From NCBI GenBank assembly GCA_947254595.1, contig CAMYED010000034.1, forward strand, positions 1 to 12,691: 12,691 nucleotides of DNA. The letters are read 5' to 3'. This DNA comes from an uncultured Gardnerella sp. (GTDB taxonomy: Bacteria; Actinomycetota; Actinomycetes; Actinomycetales; Bifidobacteriaceae). The notes below the pieces were generated by a model. That model worked only from the letters and a program-made list of their open reading frames with translations. It had not been told where the DNA came from and did not search any database. The translations under genes and the position numbers were made by a program. Positions 7,452 to 12,691 of this stretch are shown here, one piece after another. Positions within the stretch are counted from its first letter, which is position 1, and the number at the start of each line of letters is the position of its first letter.

Positions 7452-7951
7452 TGAAAGCGTATCGCACACCTTGGTGGTATCTGGTACTAGGACTGCTGTT
7501 TGGCTTTGTGTTGGGCGCATTCCTTGTGTCGTCAACTGAGTCGAGCGCTATGTCGTTAGCCGGAGCGCCGTGGGTTGTTGTAGCAATCATGGTCGTTGCA
7601 GGATTAGTAACTTTCGTCATGGCTTGGATAACGCATCAAAGCGTTAGCGACAAAAATAAGAATAAGAAGCGTGTAAGCTCGCAGTTTGCTGTGGCTGCTC
7701 TTATGTTGTCGAAATCGCTTGGAATGGCTGGTGCTATTTTATCCGGCTGGTATGTTGGACAGTTACTAATGAGTTTGCCGCATAGCGAAATAATGCTTTA
7801 CAGCTCGGTTATACGCGAATGTGCTATTGCTGGCTTGGTGTGCTTTATTGATATGCTTCTTGGTATTCTTGGCGAGGGATTATGCCAGCTGCCGCCGGAA
7901 GATGGCGCCGATGCTGCTAATAAATCTAATCGCACTACCGCAGTGTGCTAG
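7451..7951 (+). CDS. DUF3180 family membrane protein
   Basis: The ATG overlaps the stop of the preceding gene by one base (TAATG), so translation is coupled. The 166-residue product begins with RTPWW, as DUF3180 proteins do, and has four likely membrane segments: about 8-28, 37-60, 80-105 and 120-143. A basic cytoplasmic loop (SDKNKNKKR) lies between segments 2 and 3. The segment LSKSLGMAGAILSGWYVGQ fits the conserved core of the family. In Actinobacteria this family is encoded next to folK, which supports both this call and the folate origin of the gene before it. The function of DUF3180 is unknown, and no catalytic residues can be pointed to. It ends in a polar tail of about 20 residues. 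Confidence 0.75.
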   Translation: MKAYRTPWWYLVLGLLFGFVLGAFLVSSTESSAMSLAGAPWVVVAIMVVAGLVTFVMAWITHQSVSDKNKNKKRVSSQFAVAALMLSKSLGMAGAILSGWYVGQLLMSLPHSEIMLYSSVIRECAIAGLVCFIDMLLGILGEGLCQLPPEDGADAANKSNRTTAVC

Positions 7952-7953
7952 TT

Positions 7954-8034
7954 TTACGTAAGTAACAAATTACGCAAGTAATAAATTACGCAAGTAATGC
8001 GTTACGAAAGCTAATGCGTTACGAAAATGATGTT
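7954..8034 (+). repeat. Five tandem 16-17 bp units upstream of ettA
   Basis: Units begin at 7954, 7970, 7986, 8002 and 8019. Units 2 and 3 begin with the identical 12 bases TTACGCAAGTAA; unit 1 differs by one base (TTACGTAAGTAA). Units 4 and 5 keep TTACG followed by AAA. The array starts three bases after the DUF3180 stop and ends about 60 bases before the ettA start. Confidence 0.8.
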
Positions 8035-8095
8035 TTATAGGAATATTGCGCGCTAAACGCTGTAATATCAACGTTTTTAAGAAAGGTACATAATT

Positions 8096-9772
8096 TTGGC
8101 TGAATTTATCTATCAGATGATTAAGGCGCGTAAGTCTTACGGAGATCGCGTAATTCTCGACGACGTTACCTTAAGCTTCCTGCCGGGAGCAAAAATTGGC
8201 GTCGTTGGTCCTAACGGTATGGGTAAGTCTACGCTGCTGAAAATTATGGCCGGATTAGAGAACGTAACCAACGGTGAAGCTTCTCTTACTCCAGGCTATA
8301 CTGTAGGTATTTTGCAGCAGGAGCCGCCGCTTGACGACACTAAAACGGTTGGCGAAAATATCAAAATGGCTTTTGGTGAAATCGCGCAAAAAGTGGAGCG
8401 TTTTAACCAGATCGGCGAAGAAATGGCAAACCCGGACGCTGATTTTGATGCGTTAATGGAAGAAATGGGCAAGCTGCAGACGGAAATTGATGCGGCTAAC
8501 GGCTGGGATTTGGATTCTCAGCTTGAGCAGGCAATGGACGCTTTGCAATGCCCAGACCCGGATTCTCCTGTATCGGTTTGCTCGGGCGGCGAAAGGCGTC
8601 GAGTAGCATTGTGCAAGCTTCTTCTCGAAGCTCCAGACTTGCTGCTTTTGGACGAGCCTACAAACCATTTGGACGCAGAGTCTATTTTGTGGCTTGAACA
8701 ATTCTTGCACAAGTATGAAGGCGCTGTTATTGCAGTAACGCACGATCGTTACTTTATGGACAACGTAGCAGAATGGATTTGCGAAGTTGATCGCGGCCAG
8801 CTTTACCCGTATAAAGGCAACTATTCTACTTACCTTGAAACCAAGGCAAAGCGTATGGAAATACAGGGTGCCAAGGATGCCAAGCTCGCTAAGCGCTTAA
8901 AGAACGAACTCGACTGGGTGCGCAGCTCGCCGAAGGCTCGACAAGCAAAGAACAAGGCACGTTTGGAACGCTACGATCAAATGGAGCAGGAAGCACGCAA
9001 CTCTAAGAAGCTTGACTTCTCCGAAATTCAGATTCCAGCCGGCCCACGCCTAGGCTCGCAAGTTTTGGAAGCAAAGCATATTCACAAAGCTTTTGGCGAC
9101 CGCGTTCTTATCGACGATCTTTCGTTCACCTTGCCGCGTAACGGTATTGTTGGCGTGATTGGCCCGAACGGTGTTGGTAAGTCTACGCTGTTTAAGACGA
9201 TTGTTGGCTTGGAGCCACTTTCCGGCGGCGAACTTATTGTTGGAGACACTGTTAAAATCTCGTACGTGGACCAGAATCGTGCAGGATTGGATCCAAACAA
9301 GAACCTTTGGGAAGCTGTTTCTGGAGGACTTGATTTTATTGAGGTTGCAGGCGTTGAAATTCCTACGCGCGCATACGTTGCAAGCTTTGGCTTTAAGGGC
9401 TCCGATCAGCAGAAGCTTACGGGAGTGCTTTCCGGCGGCGAGCGCAACCGTTTGAACCTAGCTTTGACGCTTAAGCAGGGCGGCAACTTGCTGCTTCTCG
9501 ATGAGCCTACTAACGATTTGGATGTTGAAACTCTCGAAAGCTTGGAAAATGCTTTAATTGAATTCCCTGGCTGCGCTGTTGTAGTTTCGCACGATCGCTG
9601 GTTCCTTGACCGCGTTGCAACGCATATTCTCGCTTGGGAAGGTGACGACGAAAATCCGGCAAAGTGGTATTGGTTCGAAGGTAACTTCCAAGCGTATGAG
9701 GAAAATAAGATTGCTCGCCTTGGTGAGGAAGCAGCTCGTCCGCATCGCTTGCACCGCAAGCTTACGCGCTGA
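8096..9772 (+). CDS. ettA: Energy-dependent translational throttle protein EttA (ABC-F)
   Basis: EttA is a soluble ABC-F ATPase that binds the ribosomal E site and gates the step into elongation according to ATP/ADP level. The 558-residue product (E. coli EttA is about 555) has two ABC domains. Domain 1 has Walker A GPNGMGKS (38-45), signature CSGGE (162-166), DEPTN (186-190) and the switch histidine in THDRYF (215-220). Domain 2 has GPNGVGKS (356-363), LSGGE (445-449), DEPTN (469-473) and SHDRWF (498-503). The linker of about 80 residues contains the charged helical segment with RSSPKARQAKNKAR, typical of this subfamily. The start is TTG at 8096, supported by GAAAGG at 8081-8086, nine bases upstream, and by the MAEFIY beginning shared with relatives. 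Met replaces the usual Ala in the first Walker A, which is unlikely to matter. Confidence 0.95.
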   Translation: MAEFIYQMIKARKSYGDRVILDDVTLSFLPGAKIGVVGPNGMGKSTLLKIMAGLENVTNGEASLTPGYTVGILQQEPPLDDTKTVGENIKMAFGEIAQKVERFNQIGEEMANPDADFDALMEEMGKLQTEIDAANGWDLDSQLEQAMDALQCPDPDSPVSVCSGGERRRVALCKLLLEAPDLLLLDEPTNHLDAESILWLEQFLHKYEGAVIAVTHDRYFMDNVAEWICEVDRGQLYPYKGNYSTYLETKAKRMEIQGAKDAKLAKRLKNELDWVRSSPKARQAKNKARLERYDQMEQEARNSKKLDFSEIQIPAGPRLGSQVLEAKHIHKAFGDRVLIDDLSFTLPRNGIVGVIGPNGVGKSTLFKTIVGLEPLSGGELIVGDTVKISYVDQNRAGLDPNKNLWEAVSGGLDFIEVAGVEIPTRAYVASFGFKGSDQQKLTGVLSGGERNRLNLALTLKQGGNLLLLDEPTNDLDVETLESLENALIEFPGCAVVVSHDRWFLDRVATHILAWEGDDENPAKWYWFEGNFQAYEENKIARLGEEAARPHRLHRKLTR

Positions 9773-9797
9773 TTTGTTTTCGATATTCTTGAGTATC

Positions 9798-10012
9798 GTC
9801 TATGAGTTTTGTAACTGATTTAGTTTTTCGGTTTTGACGAGGCTGGAAAATTTGTGTTTGCGTGCGTCCCGTCCTTCGTGCGCTCTGGCTGCTAAAAGAG
9901 TTTAGTGTGTTCGCCTATCTTTAAAGAATGTAGCTTCTCAGTCCTCTTTTAGCACTGAACACAATTTTTCCAGCCTCTCAACACATTAAACCGCAACACA
10001 AAACTCATAGAC
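9798..10012. ncRNA. Candidate structured RNA: 215-nt rod-like interrupted hairpin
   Basis: Three nested arms pair across this segment. GTCTATGAGTTTTGT (9798-9812) pairs perfectly with 9998-10012, 15 bp. The arm at 9839-9858 (starting GAGGCTGGAAAA) pairs with 9958-9977 at 19 of 20 positions. TGCTAAAAGAG (9890-9900) pairs perfectly with 9944-9954, 11 bp. Between them are an asymmetric internal loop (26 and 20 nt) and a left-side bulge of 31 nt that can form its own small hairpin (GCGTGCG with CGTGCGC, two wobbles). A 43-nt apical loop completes the shape. Length and rod shape are reminiscent of 6S-like regulatory RNAs, but I do not recognise a family and no promoter or T-run fixes the strand. 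It could instead be a small palindromic mobile element. Confidence 0.5.
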
Positions 10013-10116
10013 TCGTGCAAAAGTTACGCAAAGTGCGTGGTTTACTAAGTGCAACTAAAGTCGCGCAATTAAGCTGCGGGTGGTTTGGTGGTTGGTGGGA
10101 TTATCCTTGGCGTGAT

Positions 10117-10583
10117 GTGTGCAGCAGCAATGATGTTAGTGTTATTTGAACAACAGGTAATCAACGTCTGCAGAGCAATACTGTTAAAGTTCGCTAAGCA
10201 ACAAGTAATCGACGTTCGCAGAAGCACTGGTGCAAAGCTTCAGGAACATCGGCTTTACATGAATGTAAAGAAAATGTTGAAATCACACCAAAAAGTGTTA
10301 GTTGTTGTACAAGCGTGTAACGAAAATAACGTATTCGCGTCAAAAAGCGTTAGTTACTGTACATACGTGTAAAGGGAATGCCGGAATGCGGTAAACTGAA
10401 TAGAGACGCGCATTGAGGTGTGAAATAAAGCATAGGTTTGCTTTTGCAGTATAGTTTGATTGACAGTTCTTGTTCGGTGTGGCGTGTGCAGTAGCATGAA
10501 TGCTAGTGATAAATACTCACTGTTCGCAGAAGCACTGGTGCAAAGCTACTGAAGCACGTTCGCAGAAGCATTATTGCAAAGCG
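10117..10583 (+). repeat. Field of degenerate direct repeats upstream of the helicase gene
   Basis: A 26-base sequence starting GTTCGCAGAAGCACTGGTGC occurs identically at 10214-10239 and 10522-10547, and as a 22-of-25 match at 10558-10582. A diverged copy lies at 10166-10190. An AACA-GTAATC-ACGT unit at 10152-10183 is repeated at 10200-10229. A 25-base unit at 10117-10141 recurs at 10484-10508 with 20 matches. The pattern suggests local duplication followed by decay. Confidence 0.7.
10289..10372 (+). repeat. Pair of 32-bp direct repeats
   Basis: 10289-10320 and 10341-10372 match at 27 of 32 positions. Both begin CAAAAAG, contain GTTAGTT and TGTACA, and end CGTGTAA. They are 52 bases apart and lie inside the larger repeat field, but have a different sequence from the other units. 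Confidence 0.75.
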
Positions 10584-10684
10584 AGTGAAGTAATTGAGGC
10601 GATTGTGCGGCGCGTGTGCTAGGCTCAGTTAGTTCACGGTTTGAAATTTAAGTTTTGAATACACATATTTTACGAAAGGCTATT

Positions 10685-12520
10685 GTGCCGCATACTCATA
10701 ATGCTGCGTCTGCAAAACTGCGAGGCGCGAATAACACTAAATCTACTAGCGCAAAAAGTGGCGCAAGGAATACGAATACTACCAGCGTAAGGAAGTCCGC
10801 AAAAAATTCAGCAAAAAAGCGCAATCCATTTGAATATCAGGGAAATCATAAGAATCACGGCGTAAAGGACAGTGCTAATCGCGCCTATAATCACTCGTCT
10901 AATCACGAGTTTAATGCGCGCAGAGAGCGCAATCGTAAGGCGGAAAAGGCGCGTGAAAAGGCACGTCAGAAGGCTTTGCGCTACGAGGAGATGGCAATTC
11001 GCGACGCTGAGCAGGATTTTGCTAATCAAGAAAATAGTAAGAAAGAAAATAGTAAAAAAGATTACGCTAAAAAAGATTACGCAAATCGAGATAAATCTTC
11101 TCAAAATTCAGTAATAATTCCGGATTCTGCAGTCGATTCTCGCGAAAATTATGGCGACGACGTAACTTTTGCGCAACTCGGAGTGCCGGAGCCGCTTGTG
11201 GAAGTGTTGCGTGCGGATGGCAAAACCACAGCCTTCCCAATTCAGCAGGCCACGCTGCCGGACTCCTTGCGAGGCGCGAATATTCTTGGACGAGGCCGAA
11301 CCGGAAGCGGCAAAACTTTGGCATTTTCAATTCCGCTGGTTGCGCGCTTGGCGGAAAATTTCGTCGATTTAATTAAACCCAGCAAAAAGCGTCACCAAAA
11401 CGAAAGTGGCGATATTCCAGCTCCTCGCGCAATGATTCTTGCGCCAACTCGCGAGCTAGTGCACCAAATTGACGACGTAATCGCCCCTCTTGCTGCAGCT
11501 TACGGAATGAAAACTGTAACTGTTTACGGCGGCGTAAGATACCAGCGCCAGGTATCGCAGCTTAAGCAGGGTGCGCAAATTGTGCTTGCTTGCCCGGGTC
11601 GTTTGGAAGATTTGCTGCGTCAAGGCGCACTCACACTCGAAAAGGTGATGGTAAGCGTTCTTGACGAAGCGGACGAAATGGCAGACATGGGCTTTTTGCC
11701 TGCTGTGACGCGACTTCTTGAGCAGGCTGATCCGAATGGGCAGCGAATGCTGTTTTCTGCAACGCTTGATAAGCAAGTTTCCACTCTTGTAAACCGATTC
11801 CTACCTGACGCTGTGGTTCATGCGGTAGATGATGCGGATTCGCAAGTTGACACTATGACGCATCATATTTTTGCCGTGTCTGCTGGAGATAAGTACGAGG
11901 TTTTGCGAAATCTTGCTTCTGGGCAAAAACGCTCCATATTCTTTACGCGCACAAAGTATCAAGCGAAGAATATGGCGAAAAAGTTTGTGCAGCAGGGCAT
12001 TCCTGCAGTTGATTTGCAGGGTAATTTGTCGCAAAATCAGCGCGATAGGCATTTGGCAGTGTTTGCGGAAGGGCTTGTGCGCGTGCTTGTTGCGACGGAT
12101 GTTGCGGCGCGAGGCATTGATATTAGTGACGTTGCGCTGGTTGTGCAAACGGAGCCGCCGGAGGATCCAAAGTCGTTCTTGCATCGTTCTGGTCGTACTG
12201 CTCGCGCAGGTGAAGAAGGCGACGTTGTAACTTTAGTATTGCCGAACCAAAAGCGAGCTGCGCACATGATGCTTCGTAGAGCTGGGATTCATGCGAAGGC
12301 GGAGGATGTTAATCCTGCTTCGCCGATTTTGCGCGAAATTGTGGGGGAGGCTGCTGAGCTTCAGGAAGGATGGAGTATGCCGGAGCCTGAGCAGCAGAAG
12401 CGCAAAGGTCGCGGGCGTGGTCGCGGGCATGGTAGTAGGCGCGAGCGCGGCGGGCGAGATTATGGACGCGGCCGTGAACGTGGCCGTGAACGCGGGCGCG
12501 AACGAGTCGTGCGCGAGTAG
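10685..12520 (+). CDS. DEAD-box ATP-dependent RNA helicase
   Basis: DEAD-box proteins unwind short RNA duplexes using ATP in ribosome assembly, mRNA turnover and cold adaptation. With the GTG at 10685 the product has 611 residues. A basic low-complexity region (1-155) includes pentapeptide repeats. The helicase core has a Q-motif region (about 162-187), motif I TGSGKT (206-211), Ia PTREL (254-258), Ib-type CPGR (303-306), DEAD (327-330), SAT (358-360), V ATDVAARGID (470-479) and VI HRSGRTARAG (500-509). The tail (about 573-611) is rich in RG and RGRER, an RNA-binding type of extension. The GTG has GAAAGG at 10674-10679 five bases upstream. A TTG at 10655 in frame would add ten residues but lacks a ribosome site. 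The subfamily (DeaD, RhlE or CsdA type) cannot be fixed by eye. Confidence 0.92.
   Translation: MPHTHNAASAKLRGANNTKSTSAKSGARNTNTTSVRKSAKNSAKKRNPFEYQGNHKNHGVKDSANRAYNHSSNHEFNARRERNRKAEKAREKARQKALRYEEMAIRDAEQDFANQENSKKENSKKDYAKKDYANRDKSSQNSVIIPDSAVDSRENYGDDVTFAQLGVPEPLVEVLRADGKTTAFPIQQATLPDSLRGANILGRGRTGSGKTLAFSIPLVARLAENFVDLIKPSKKRHQNESGDIPAPRAMILAPTRELVHQIDDVIAPLAAAYGMKTVTVYGGVRYQRQVSQLKQGAQIVLACPGRLEDLLRQGALTLEKVMVSVLDEADEMADMGFLPAVTRLLEQADPNGQRMLFSATLDKQVSTLVNRFLPDAVVHAVDDADSQVDTMTHHIFAVSAGDKYEVLRNLASGQKRSIFFTRTKYQAKNMAKKFVQQGIPAVDLQGNLSQNQRDRHLAVFAEGLVRVLVATDVAARGIDISDVALVVQTEPPEDPKSFLHRSGRTARAGEEGDVVTLVLPNQKRAAHMMLRRAGIHAKAEDVNPASPILREIVGEAAELQEGWSMPEPEQQKRKGRGRGRGHGSRRERGGRDYGRGRERGRERGRERVVRE
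11030..11089 (+). repeat. Four 15-bp units coding pentapeptides in the helicase N-terminal region
   Basis: The units encode ENSKK, ENSKK, DYAKK and DYANR. They are in frame and contain runs of A (up to AAAAAA), which makes them prone to slippage in steps that keep the frame only if whole units change. Confidence 0.65.
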
Positions 12521-12534
12521 TCGTGCGCGAGTAG
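12507..12534 (+). repeat. 14-bp tandem duplication spanning the helicase stop codon
   Basis: TCGTGCGCGAGTAG occurs at 12507-12520 and again immediately at 12521-12534. The first copy ends with the TAG stop codon, so the duplication lies exactly at the end of the reading frame. Confidence 0.85.
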
Positions 12535-12551
12535 GCGGCGCAAAAGTAGCT

Positions 12552-12580
12552 ACATTTGCCGGAGGCTCTCCGGCAAATGT
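12552..12580 (+). terminator. Hairpin terminator after the helicase gene
   Basis: ACATTTGCCGGAG (12552-12564) and CTCCGGCAAATGT (12568-12580) form a perfect 13-bp stem with a three-base loop, 32 bases after the stop codon. No T-run follows, so it would be of the stem-only type reported in Actinobacteria, or an mRNA-stabilising hairpin. Confidence 0.65.
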
Positions 12581-12637
12581 TCCAAATCACTAAACCGACA
12601 GTTTCGTTACAGTCATGTATAGGGAATGTCGTTATGT

Positions 12638-12667
12638 GATATGTACCCCTTTTTCTGGACACATATC
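12638..12667. repeat. Short inverted repeat, possible edge of a mobile element
   Basis: GATATGT (12638-12644) and ACATATC (12661-12667) are inverted around a CCCCTTTTTCTGGAC core. The segment TGTACCCCTTTTTCTGGACA (12642-12661) resembles insertion-sequence end sequences in general style (TGT...ACA, with a C-run and T-run). The window ends 24 bases later, so nothing further can be judged. Confidence 0.25.
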
Positions 12668-12691
12668 CCTTTTTACTTAATCATATTGCCT

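Larger units (their letters stand above)
9773..10684. other. Gene-free region of about 0.9 kb with structured and repeated DNA
   Basis: I find no convincing protein gene between ettA and the helicase. The left part (9798-10012) is one large interrupted inverted repeat. The right part (about 10117-10583) is a set of degenerate direct repeats. The remainder shows only short AT-rich or GT-rich sequence with no tRNA, riboswitch or clear promoter that I can recognise. Confidence 0.6.

Noticed and set aside
9781..9798. Small hairpin CGATAT/GTATCG after ettA as a terminator
   Set aside because: The stem is only six pairs including a wobble, and no T-run follows it.
10085..10372. 95-codon + strand frame starting with TTG, with a hydrophobic N-terminus
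   Set aside because: It has no Shine-Dalgarno site, is built across the degenerate direct repeats, and resembles no known protein. The repeat copies elsewhere are not in open frames.
10460..10465. Perfect TTGACA as a -35 box for the helicase gene
   Set aside because: No -10-like hexamer occurs 16-18 bases downstream (the sequence there is GT-rich).
10214..10582. CRISPR array suggested by repeated 25-26 bp units
   Set aside because: Spacing is irregular (36 to 308 bases), copies are few and diverged, and there are no cas genes.
10655..10684. TTG start for the helicase
   Set aside because: There is no Shine-Dalgarno site before it, while GTG at 10685 has GAAAGG five bases upstream.

Overview
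All genes in this window lie on the + strand. The sequence is AT-rich, several genes use TTG or GTG starts, and Shine-Dalgarno sites are of the GAAAGG/AGGAG type. The order dacB - tilS - hpt - ftsH - (folate-type gene) - DUF3180 is the classic actinobacterial chromosomal order; as I recall it, Mycobacterium tuberculosis has the same set around ftsH-folE-folP-folB-folK. A low-GC actinobacterium with an EttA beginning MAEFIY suggests Bifidobacteriaceae, most probably Gardnerella. That species call is inference from memory; no search was run.

Layout. 1-284: 3' end of a membrane-protein gene (possibly an ABC exporter permease). 359-2068: D,D-carboxypeptidase DacB (PBP4 type). 2150-3268: tRNA(Ile) lysidine synthetase TilS, apparently leaderless. 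3243-3797: hypoxanthine phosphoribosyltransferase, overlapping tilS. 3895-6129: membrane AAA+ protease FtsH, followed by a strong rho-independent terminator. 6411-7451: a FolB-FolK-like fusion that has lost most recognisable catalytic residues. 7451-7951: DUF3180 membrane protein, coupled to it by TAATG. 7954-8034: five tandem 16-17 bp units. 8096-9772: ribosome-bound ABC-F ATPase EttA. 9773-10684: about 0.9 kb without a convincing gene, holding a 215-nt interrupted inverted repeat (candidate structured RNA) and a field of degenerate repeats. 10685-12520: DEAD-box RNA helicase with low-complexity basic tails, followed by a 13-bp hairpin. The last ~50 bases hold a short inverted repeat that might be the edge of a mobile element.

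Most genes are housekeeping: peptidoglycan trimming, tRNA decoding, purine salvage, membrane proteolysis, translation and RNA remodelling. The two most interesting items are the decayed FolB-FolK protein, kept as an intact reading frame where a folate operon would be expected while folE and folP are absent, and the large hairpin downstream of ettA. I found no CRISPR array, no tRNA or rRNA gene, no complete transposon and no defence system.
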